A stretch of DNA of 64,000 nucleotides from Neoceratodus forsteri (Eukaryota; Chordata; Ceratodontiformes; Ceratodontidae). The notes under the pieces are model-generated. The model worked only from the letters and a program-made list of their open reading frames with translations. It had not been told where the DNA came from and did not search any database. Numbering within the stretch: the first letter of the stretch is position 1; the number at the start of each line of letters is the position of its first letter. The position numbers and the translations under genes are program-made. Location of the stretch: NCBI GenBank assembly GCA_016271365.2, contig CM057451.1, positions 495,679,501 through 495,743,500 of the forward strand, read 5' to 3'. Shown here piece by piece: positions 55,725 through 64,000 of this stretch.

Positions 55725-56185
55725 TTAAATGGAGATTTGCTGTTCCTTTTCCCCAAAACACTGTAGTGCTAAGTGCTTTCTGTGGCACAAATGTTGCTCT
55801 TGTAGAGGGTGTGCACTGTCAGTGCACTCTGAAATATTTCAGGCTGCTGCCTGCTCTAATGTGTATGCAGTTGCACACACATATCTAAGTCTGAGATATT
55901 CATTTCTCACACCCTCTTCCCACAATTTCATATTGTGCCCTTTCATTCTTCTACCCATTCTACACTGGAAGATGTCCACCCCACCCGCACCTTGTTTATG
56001 CCCTTCAGGTGCTTTAAAGTTTCTTTAATGTCCCCCCGCTATCTCCTTTCTCCAATGAGTACATATTGAGGTAACTTATTCTCTCCTCATATGTTTTGTG
56101 TTGCAAGCCATACAATATCTTGGCCGCCCTTCTCTGTACTGCCTCCACCCTGTCAATGTCCTTGCACAGGTGTGGCCTTTACATT
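55725..56185 (-). mobile_element. Decayed CR1 3' fragment with unassigned flank
   Basis: From about 55895 to 56185 the minus strand gives CR1 C-terminal wording in pieces. The plus-strand markers are GGCCGCCCTTCTCTGTACTGC, CAATGTCCTTGCACAGGTGTGGCC and CTCTCCTCATATG. The part 55725-55890 holds no clear feature. Confidence 0.65.
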
Positions 56186-56189
56186 CAAA

Positions 56190-56760
56190 ACTGCACTCAT
56201 CATTGATAACTGCATAGTAACTAAGTACATAACTGCCAGCCCTGCTGCTTCACCACCAATAGGCACCCAAATCTATGTGTGCAGCCACCAGTGGCTAGCA
56301 AAGTGGAACTGTAATAGTATGCCATTCTGTGGTCATAGGGTACTGTAAAACTCCCACAAATGGCCCCAAAATGCACCAGAATGTATGAAAAATGCTAACA
56401 TTTTCTGGGGGCCTATGCAGCCCCAGACCCCCATCTTGTTCCAGTACTATTATATATTATAATTCTTAAATAGTTTAGAACAGCCTTCAGTGCTTAGTTA
56501 CTAAGAACTCATCATTTTCAAAAGTGCTTAGTACCTAACTGTATGCCTGCACTGCAAGGATGGCATCAACAGTGGGTGCCAGAATTAAACTATGTAGTCA
56601 CCAGGGGCTAGATCAATGGGCCTGGTATGTAAAAAGGCTATGGTAGAAAGGTACTATATACTTCCACAAATGACCCCAAAATGCACCATAAAGCATCAAA
56701 AATGCCAAAATTGTCTGCGTATTGGGTGGAGTATCTGACTTCTGCATACACTTTTTAAAA
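56190..56760 (+). repeat. ~310 bp tandem duplication
   Basis: CCACAAATGGCCCCAAAATGCACCA at 56354 recurs at 56664 with one change. Around it AACTG, GTCACCAGGGGCTAG / GCCACCAGTGGCTAG, and TATGGTAGAAAGGTACT / CATAGGGTACTGTA also repeat at the same distance. Non-coding. Confidence 0.7.
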
Positions 56761-57184
56761 GGCTGGTTACTCCACTGGTCTTATCCTTGCCTCCTCAGTG
56801 GTCCTCACTGTGGTACTAACTCCAGACGCTCCAGTGGCACTGCCACTGACTGACTGACTTCAGTGACCCGGGGAGGAACTGAGTGAGGGAGACAGGAGAG
56901 TATCAGTTGTCTGCAGCTATACTGAAGGTGATTGTGTAAATGATGCTCAGAAATATGGAAATTAAAGTTAATCCACCTAGCAGCAGTAAAAATGAAAATT
57001 AAAGGCAGTACTTGTGTAATTGAAGTCTGAGACTGACTACATAGTAGGTTTTGTGCTTGTGTATGGCTGGGGGGGTCACATTGTCATAAAAATAGTGTGT
57101 CCATCTGGGCTCACTCTGTGTGTCTGTGTGGGGCTGGGCTGAGCTGGCAAGGCAGGAGGAATTGGTCTCGGAGCACAAAGCACA
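56761..57184. other. Unassigned DNA
   Basis: No gene or known repeat was recognised. CTCCAGTGGCACTGCCACTG (about 56829-56848) contains a small palindrome, CAGTGGCACTGCCACTG. Confidence 0.4.
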
Positions 57185-57785
57185 TCAAGAATGATGATAG
57201 CATTTGCACTGCAGTGAGTGTGACACTGTTTGTGTGTGTGGCATTGCAGTGAGTGTGGCACTGTCTGTGTGTGCGTGGCACTGCAGTGAGTGTGGCACTG
57301 TCTGTGTGTGTGGCACTGCAGTGAGTGTAGCACTGTCTGTGTGTGTGTGGCACTGCAGTGAGTGTGGCACTGTCCGTGTGTGTGGCACTACAGTGAGTGT
57401 GGCACTGTCTGTATGTGTGGCACTGAAGTGAGTGTGGCACTGTCTGTGTGTGTCACTGCAGTGTTTGTGTGGCACTGCAGTGAGTGTGGCACTGTCTGTG
57501 TGTGTGTGGCACTGAAGTGAGTGTGGCACTGTCTGTGTGTGGCACTGCAGTGAGTGTGGCACTGTCTGTGTGTGTGACACTGCAGTGAGTGTGGTACTGT
57601 CTTTGTGTGTGGGACTGCAGTGAGTGTGGCACTGTCTGTGTGTGTGTGGCACTGCAGCGAGTGTGGCACTGCAGTGAGTGTGGCACTGTCTGTGTGTGTG
57701 GCACTGCAGTGAGTCTGGCACTGTGTGTGTGTGTGTGTGTGGTACTGCAGTGAATGTGGTACTTTCTGTGTGTGTGCCTGTGTAG
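57185..57785. repeat. GT-rich minisatellite (about 17 units of ~36 bp)
   Basis: A unit of GTGGCACTGCAGTGAGT, GTGGCACTGTCTGTGTGT is repeated with length changes in the GT run. Each unit contains a GCACTGCAGTG palindrome. Because no stop codon occurs in the unit, all three minus-strand frames stay open (up to 237 codons) and encode His/Cys/Thr-rich repeats. These are not genes. Confidence 0.9.
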
Positions 57786-57948
57786 ACTGCTGCACCTGCA
57801 TTATGGTGGCTGTGGCTGCTGACAACTGAGAGTTTATTTTGCTCAGATATGGACCTGTGTGAGTGTATGGGCAATAATTTCATATGGGTCACACTCACTC
57901 AGGGAGGCCACCTGCCAGTACCAGGTGTACAGCCCTCCTCCATGCCCT

Positions 57949-58007
57949 GCGTACTTCTTAAATATCAGTAGATTTAGCCCAGGACTACTGATATTTAAGA
58001 AGTACGC
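57949..58007. repeat. Perfect 23 bp inverted repeat with 13 bp loop
   Basis: The left arm 57949-57971 (starts GCGTACTTCTTAAATATC) and right arm 57985-58007 are exact reverse complements. The 13 bp between them read ATTTAGCCCAGGA. It might be the core of a small fold-back element or a transcribed hairpin; nothing around it decides. Confidence 0.85.
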
Positions 58008-58439
58008 TATTGATTATGACTTTTAATCCACAACATGAAGCTTTAACCTGACAACTGACAAGCCATAAAAAAAAAACACAAAATAGTGGAACAGGAGTGG
58101 GGGGGGCAAGGCTAAGGTAGCAGAAAATGTGTTATTTAGCATGAGAGAGCACCACCATTTCTACAGCTTCTGGGGGTCGCCTGTCTTTTGATTGGGCCCA
58201 AGCCCCGAATAATATTTTGTACTAGCAATGCCTCTGGAAATCTGGGAGAGAGGACGTGCAGCATTTGCTGTGCAGTAATGCTAATGACAGTCAATGCAGG
58301 CATGGAACAGATCAAAATCTAAGCTATAATATAGAAGTACCCAGCAGGGTTAGACTGCGGGGGGGGAGGGACAGAATTGTTCAAGTTGTTGTTAGTTAGC
58401 CATTACTTAATGAAAAGATAATCACTAGCTATTTTGCTA

Positions 58440-59110
58440 ACTTATTTTTTTTGTATAGGCTTCCTGTCCCCTACCCTGCCCGTACAATAATCCTAGATTG
58501 AAATACCCTGATAGTCTAGCGGCCCCCCTCCCAGCCCCGATCATAACACAGAAAAGAATCCCAAATATTTCCTGGTAGTCAGTGGAATACCACCCTCCCA
58601 CCACTGGGGCACCCACACCCCAGCACTGCTCCCCCAATTTAGCATGGCCATTGAAGCCAGCAGACAGAAACCCACCCATACACCTCCATGGTTCCGCCCA
58701 CCAACCGAGCTGTCACTGAATGACAGCTTACAGTAAGTACTGCGATACCATTGGTCGACACTTTCAACAAATGGGCTTGCAATGTGTACTGTAAGCTGTC
58801 ATTCACAGAACTTTGTGAATGAAAGCTTACAGCACAGTGCCTACTGTAAGCTGTCATTCAGTGACAGCTGAGTTGGCAGGTAGCCATGGAGGTGTGCGGG
58901 TGGATTTTGCTGCCTGCCGGCTTCAATGGCCAAGCTGGGACAGGGTGAGCAGGGTGGGGTATGGGTGCTTCAGTGAGTGGAAGGGTGGTGGATCCACTAG
59001 ACTACCAGAGAAATATTGGGGTTTCTTTTCTGTGTTACAATCTGGGTTGGTAAGGGGCCCACTAGACTACCAAGGTATTTCAGTTTAGGATTCTTCTACA
59101 GATGGGGTCG
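58440..59110. repeat. Long fold-back element
   Basis: The left half (58440-58745) is mirrored by the right half (58835-59110). Shared blocks: GGCCATTGAAGCC / GGCTTCAATGGCC, ACACCTCCATGG / CCATGGAGGTGT, TGTCACTGAATGACAGCTTA / TAAGCTGTCATTCAGTGACA, and weaker matches out to the GGTAGTC / GACTACC region. The centre has a further TTCACAGAACTTTGTGAA palindrome. Arms are about 270-300 bp with moderate divergence. No coding potential was found. Confidence 0.7.
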
Positions 59111-59395
59111 GGAATGGAAGGGGATCACCTCTGGATTACCAGGGACTTTGGCAAATATATTATTTTATGGGCAGTGTTCAGAGAAAGGAGGGGGTCCCAC
59201 TAGACTACCAGGGAGGATCGGGGAAGGCTTTTTATTACACAGCAGGGTTTGGGAAGGGAGGGGGCCACTGGACTACAAGGGAGAGCCTTTTGTGACACCA
59301 TTTCCACTATGATTGGGTTCAGGGTGGGGGGGGACACTAGACTACCAGGGATAACAGGGATATTTACTATTTCTTCTACCTTTGGGGATTGGGGG
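58990..59395 (+). repeat. Minisatellite of ~55-70 bp units, six copies
   Basis: (C/A)ACTAGACTACCAGGG or variants occurs at about 58995, 59050, 59130, 59196, 59264 and 59331. Each is followed by an AT-rich stretch with TTTCT or TTTATT and then a GGGTTGGGA...GGGG end. It overlaps the right arm of the fold-back element, and one or two related units appear reversed in the left arm. Confidence 0.7.
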
Positions 59396-59739
59396 GGCTA
59401 GCCACCCAGGGGCTGACGGCTGATTTGTTGCATTGTGCAGTACAGTAGCCTGCCTGTGGGTGGCTATGACTTTGGCATGGTTCTTCCATGTCTATCTTTG
59501 TGTGGCACATCTCCGAGATGTGTGTGGAGCTGCACTGCACATCTTGGCTGACTATCATGACGTGCTGCATATGCAAGGGAACAACTCCTCCAGATGTGCT
59601 GCATACATTATCTTTGCACTGTGGCGCATCCAAAATTGCACTGTGCATCCCTGTCCTTTGAATATGGCCCAGAGGTGCAATTTAGAGATGCGCCAGCACA
59701 ACTGATTTGCGCAGGGCACATCTCCTTTGAATATCTGGG
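59396..59739. other. Unassigned DNA
   Basis: Short frames on both strands (80-90 codons) without motifs. The word GTGCTGCATA / GTGCGCATC repeats locally. Nothing else was recognised. Confidence 0.4.
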
Positions 59740-60432
59740 TCCCTGGCTACACAGCTGCCTGTGACATAGTGCTAAACAGTGTAAAGCTGGTCTGTAACAA
59801 GGCGTGCCACTTTGTACTTGGTGCAGATAACCACACTCATACTTGTACACTTTACATACTCATTAACTGGCTACCTTTACCCAACAGAATAAAGCGCCAG
59901 ATCTGTTTGCTTGCTGAAAAGGTGCTCATGGCCTAACACCCCATTTTAACAAATTGCTTCCGCACCGTCTCCAACCAATACAACACCAGGAACATGGCCA
60001 GGAATGCCATTAAGCCTCCTTTTCTGCATACTCAGCTGGCCGAGCAGTAATTTGATGTCAGGGCCACTAACTGGTTAAATGAACTGCTGTATACACTGCT
60101 GAATCTCCCCAAGTTTCATCAGTTCAAGAGATCTTTGTGGTCAACCTTTAGAGTCCAGTGCAGCTGTAACAATTAAACTGTTTTATTCAGTTTCCTCTGC
60201 ATATAACCTTTGACTCTTTATACAGTGATCTATATGATTTTTTTTCAAAACTCTATGTGATTGTTCTGTCTTAAGTGCTTTGAGCCTAACTCGACTGCAT
60301 TTCTTCTGGAACTGCTTACTGTACTTGCAGTGTTTCTGTGACTATGGATTTGATGCAGAATCTTTGTAAATAAGCACTTGTGCTCAAAGGTAATTGCTGA
60401 TGTTTTCAATAAATAAGCATTATTACTTTATC
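59740..60432 (+). mobile_element. L2-like LINE 3' end
   Basis: The translation gives the post-RT region: LNSVKLVCNKACHFVL, LYILINWLPLPNRIKRQICLLAEKVLM (the L.WLP...RI.....L block of L2-group elements), then RNMARNAIKPPFLHTQLAE and TNWLNELLYTLLN in other frames. The 3' end near 60432 carries TTTTCAATAAATAAGC. Heavily decayed. Confidence 0.75.
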
Positions 60433-61020
60433 AAAAATAGTTAAAGCATTTCAGAATACAAGCCTGCCATGGAAAGGAAAATTGAAGGGCATGTAAGAAA
60501 AACCTGACACGGTAGGGAAAAATTGGAAAATATCAGATTTAGGCAAAAATTCAGTTTATATTTAATATATTTACTGTGATTCTTTCCCTGTTTTCAAATT
60601 CAGTTTATATTTACTATATTTACTGTGATTCTTTCCCTGTGTTCTTTATTACCTAGGAGAGTTGCAGAAAAACAAGATCACTGTTCCCTAGACTTTATCT
60701 GGTCTGACAGCTTGTCTGCACCTGACTTAATTTTATGACATCATGATTATCTCCATAGCAACAGATTGTGATGCCATAAACAGAACTGTGATCTCAGGGG
60801 TTGACAAGCAGCTAAATCAAACAGGACAATGATCCTGTTTTCAAGTAAATGCCCTTAGTAATAAAGAAATGAGGGTGAGATTTACAGGAAAAAAATATGA
60901 CGTATAAGCAGAATCATACCTCTCAACATCTCAGCATTAAAATGCTTAGCATTGGCCATTAACATATAAATCAAATCGCAAGAATGTGCATCACTTTCAC
61001 AGTTTAAAGAATAATACATT
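60433..61020. other. Unassigned AT-rich DNA
   Basis: ATTCAGTTTATATTTA.TATATTTACTGTGATTCTTTCCCTGT is present twice, at about 60549 and 60598, a short tandem duplication. At 60916-60927 lies ATACCTCTCAAC, whose complement is at 63233-63244. No gene was recognised. Confidence 0.45.
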
Positions 61021-61024
61021 TAGG

Positions 61025-61140
61025 AGTAGTGGGCACCATAAGCTTAGTGTTAGATGCCCAGGACCACCATGAAAATGAGCTTGATCAATGGTGTTTATGC
61101 CTGGTTAAATAAAGTGATTGATTGATTGATTGATTGAGTG
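61025..61140 (+). mobile_element. L2-type 3' terminus with (TGAT)n tail
   Basis: GGTGTTTATGCCTGGTTAAATAAAG followed by about six GATT units (61111-61135). This is a typical L2-group 3' end. Only about 115 bp remain, so it could also be the tail of a SINE that shares the L2 end. Confidence 0.65.
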
Positions 61141-62654
61141 TTAAAAATGTTTCCATCAAGTTAGTTTCATTTTTTAATAGTTTGTGTGTCCAGATATAGC
61201 TCTAGCATGATCAAGAATATCAGTAAATCTTGCAGAGTAAGGATATATTTGAGTGTAAAATATATAGCACTCTTCGAAATGCACAGTAGTTAAGAAGTAT
61301 GAGCAGAACTGTGTTTAAATATCACAGTTTTTCAAAGTTGTTGTAATGACATCATTGGCTCTAACAGTATAAAAATGATGTTCTTTTGTCTTAAAGGCTA
61401 CAGCCTGAAGTTGAGACAGTTATTTGCATTAATGAAAGCAGTTATGCGAGTTCAGCACCGTGTTGAGAGCCATGGGCTGGATCATTATTTTCCCTTCCTT
61501 CCCATTGTTAGCCACTTCTAGAGTCACCAGAAGCTTTAGAGCCATATGTAGCATGTTGGCTCTCATCTGAGCTGGCCTGATTAAGGAAGATTTGCAGTTT
61601 TTGCAGGAGAAGGGATGGTTGGATTGAAGAGGGGGAACAGCAGGATAGAGCTGACATGAAGTGGTTATGCTGACCAAAGACATTCCTTTCTCAGATCCTC
61701 CAGTGTCATACAGTAGTAGGGGAAGAGGCAGAAAACATTGCATTAGACCCAAGGGACACCGAGAATCAAGGATTGATGCTAATGCTATCACAGTGGCTGG
61801 TAATCTGTCCGTTAGGGCACAATCTGATATGCTAATCTGAAAAGGATCATGAAACACAGGCACAACAGCACACTGCAAAACGCTGAGGGCAAAAAGAAAC
61901 AATGAGTTGAAAACTGAAAATATAACATTCACTATGCTGTTAAGTCAATTTTGGAAGTATTTAACAGCACAAAAAATGGTAAAAGCATTTAAAATAAGGG
62001 GGAATGGTTGGCAAATTTATTGCTACCAGTAAATGCCACAAAAATGTGTTTTTTTTTGTTTGTGCATCACTCCAAACCAAGTAATCCTATTTTTCACAAT
62101 CAAGGAATTTGAGGAAAAATTCCTTAATAGTTTTCAAAATGTTTCCCCAAAACCTTTAGTCATTGTGAAAAATGTTGTGTGAGTTTTTTCTTTATTTGCA
62201 GAAAGGAACCTGCTGAAAAATCAACAAGGAACAAAGTAACCATCTGGTGGATTATTTTTTCATGTTATGGTTCTTCTTTCTTCACTGATTTTTATTTGCA
62301 TTTTAAAAAAATCTGCAAATAATGGAATTTTGTGAGATGCTTCCTCACAATTTGAAAACTTGGGCACATACAAAGCATTGCAATCTTTCTCAGCCTAGGA
62401 GGAATAAATTGGCTCCCAAAAGAGGAAAAATAAGATGGCATAAAAATTTGCAGACATGGAAGTTGAGGTAATGGATTTTTTTCTGAAAGGGGGTATGTTA
62501 CCAGAAATATTTTATATTAACCTTTTATGAATGACTGAAGGAAATAAGGGGTAAGTACAGCTGATGGTAAAGAGAAGTCAAAAATAATAAATGAATAATT
62601 TTTCAGTGTTCCCAGTCAAGAAAGCAGGCCCACTTCACGACAGTGAAAAGAAAT
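61141..62654. other. Unassigned AT-rich DNA with one 167-codon frame
   Basis: The only long frame is on the minus strand, 61429-61932. It contains no recognised motif, and its first residues are hydrophobic (IFSVFNSLFLFALSVL). Chance or an unknown element remain the simplest readings. No splice-supported neighbouring exons were recognised. Confidence 0.4.
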
Positions 62655-62924
62655 GCATAGACGATACATGGCACAAGTTTGAGATGGGAGGAATTACAAG
62701 TGGACTGGTAGTAAAGGGCATATCTCTCAACAGGCTGCCAGAATGGATGGTGGGGGTGGATACAGTAGACAACTTTAAAATAGCCTGGGACACGCATAAA
62801 GCCTGGCAGGCAGAGAGTAGGCTGGTAGTGGGGAAAGGGGTTTTCCTGGGGGGGGTTCTATGGGCAGACTGGATGGGCCGTGGGCTCCTTTTCTGCCAGC
62901 AGATTTCTATGATTCTATGATTCT
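62655..62924 (+). mobile_element. CR1 3' end with ATTCTATG tail
   Basis: Carries the last coding words (KGISLNRLPEWMVGVDTVDNFKIAWD) and the 3' UTR ending GGGCAGACTGGATGGGCC, TTTCTGCCAGCAGATTTCTATGATTCTATGATTCT (described as TTTCTATG then ATTCTATG units, 62905-62924). It represents the classic CR1 tail type, unlike most copies in the window. Confidence 0.82.
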
Positions 62925-63245
62925 AACTGCCCCTCATTGTGAGGGATATCCCTCATTTTACCCCTCAAAATTGTCCTGTCCCTCATTCATCCCTCATAGA
63001 AAAGGTGCTGCCCATGCAGAGGATGTGCTGGGAATTCAGAGTTTAAAGCAATAATTCATAATATTCTATTCCGCTAAGTTGTAAATAAAGTTTGTACAGG
63101 TGAACACAATGGTTTCCACAGAGTTCTGAACTTGTATCTCCGTATATGAGGATGTGTCCCTCATTATGAGGGTCGGTATCCCTCACTGTCCCTCATTTCT
63201 AGTGTACATGCCCCTCATTTCATTGACAGAAGGTTGAGAGGTATA
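62925..63245. repeat. CCCTCAT-rich repeat
   Basis: CCCTCAT occurs about ten times (62934-63220), with the complement ATGAGGG also present. It ends in AGGTTGAGAGGTATA. It may be the end of a DNA transposon or a local minisatellite; the class is not determined. Confidence 0.5.
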
Positions 63246-64000
63246 GTAAAGGAACTGGGAAACTTAAAAAAATGAATAAATGACTAGGCCCAGATGTGAT
63301 ACAGCACAGAAAACAAAAAATGGTGCACTCCAACCAAAATATAATTTCAAAATGTATTAAACTGTGGAAATACACACATTTACCAAAGGACAGCAGTGAA
63401 GGCTCACTAACACTGGCTGGGCAGCCTTCCATGTTTTGTGCACTGCTAGCACTTCCTCAGGAGGTGGGGTCTTAACTGGAGGCATGTGCTCCATCGATAC
63501 CCCAAACTTTAAAGGGGTAGTACTCCCCAAAAATGCAGGACATTGATTTTTCTATTTCCCATTCCTACTTTTTATTATTGCATTTTAGGGCTGCAGGAAG
63601 CTAAGGCCTCTAGCCCTATTGCATCAGCTCTAAAAATGAGCTACAGGATTCAGACTGTGGAATACTTTCTGTGGAGTTTTCAAATGATCCTTCCACCTCT
63701 TTAACCCTTACAGTGCTGTAGACTGAACATTTATCCAGAGCTCAAGTCAAATGAGTTTAAGAAACAAATGCTCCAGAGAATCACCTCTCCTCCCCAAACT
63801 TGTAGTGCTTCAGTGAGTACAAGAAACACATGTTTTCTTTTGAATCCAACTTGGCATACAGCCATCTTGCTGCCTGCAGCTGGAAAAATGGAGTACCATG
63901 GCACACATTTGGGGAGTTTTCAGTGTATCCTTCTACCCTGCCTGCAGTATATAGCACTGTTTCTTGAGCCCCTTAAGTAATTGTGCATCTTAAAAAAGCT
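63246..64000. other. Unassigned DNA with a ~240 bp duplication
   Basis: GGAGTTTTCA with a following ATCCTTC.ACC occurs at 63674 and 63914, and the CAGT(G)...TGTAG / CAGTATATAG wording repeats around it. No gene was recognised. Confidence 0.4.

Noticed and set aside
57185..57898. Long minus-strand frames (up to 237 codons) rich in His, Thr and Cys, superficially like a repeat protein
   Set aside because: They are translations of a GT-rich minisatellite that lacks stops in all three frames. The start and end fall at the array edges and no motif is present.
1..64000. Bacterial-style operons, ribosome binding sites or riboswitches
   Set aside because: Repeat content, poly(A)-tailed LINEs, a SINE with pol III boxes and microsatellites indicate a vertebrate genome; no such signals were seen.

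Overview
This 64 kb window reads as intergenic DNA from a large-genome vertebrate. It is packed with nested, mostly dead transposable elements. No cellular protein-coding gene, tRNA gene or rRNA gene could be supported. Nearly every long reading frame is a decayed LINE protein or an artefact of low-complexity repeats. CR1-type LINEs dominate, with L2-like LINEs second and two L1 copies third. There is also a hAT-type DNA transposon, a tRNA-derived SINE and several satellite or fold-back repeats. A CR1+L2-dominated mix with L1 would suit a lungfish-like, coelacanth-like or amphibian-like genome. That is inference from repeat content alone; nothing in the window fixes the species.

Layout. 1-10.3 kb: an L2-like fragment (-) is cut by a CR1 (+), followed by a second CR1 (+) split by palindromic repeats and a hairpin, a CR1 scrap (-) and a third CR1 (+). 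10.3-14.3 kb: a tRNA-derived SINE (-), a CpG-rich block and a six-copy tandem array of a ~295 bp palindromic unit. 14.3-28.5 kb: a LINE (-), then one L1 (-) split into three pieces by a head-to-head CR1 pair (18.05-22.2 kb) and by the best-preserved CR1 (24.24-26.5 kb). A SINE-like insertion also sits inside its endonuclease. 28.6-33.2 kb: a CR1 (+) and an L2 (+). 33.47-37.55 kb: a 4.08 kb hAT-like transposon with a perfect 8 bp target duplication and no recognisable transposase. 37.5-45 kb: minisatellites, a microsatellite and an L2-like LINE (-) that encodes a 2A-like ribosome-skipping motif (GDVESNPGP) upstream of its endonuclease. 45-51.6 kb: a 5.4 kb L1 (+) bounded by a 17 bp target duplication (one mismatch), sitting inside another copy of the palindromic array and lacking its reverse transcriptase core. 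52-56.2 kb: a CR1 (-) split by an L2/Rex-like LINE (-) with an intact YADD box. 56.2-64 kb: tandem duplications, a GT-rich minisatellite, a perfect 23 bp hairpin, a long fold-back element and LINE 3' ends.

The proteins do not form a host pathway. In life each LINE encoded an endonuclease plus reverse transcriptase that copies its own RNA into new sites. SINEs and short insertions depend on those enzymes. Nesting gives a relative order: the palindromic array predates the + strand L1; the - strand L1 predates the CR1s inside it; the split CR1 at 52-56 kb predates the LINE inside it. The most unusual items are the 2A motif in the L2-like LINE and the recurrent palindromic ~270-300 bp tandem repeat family.
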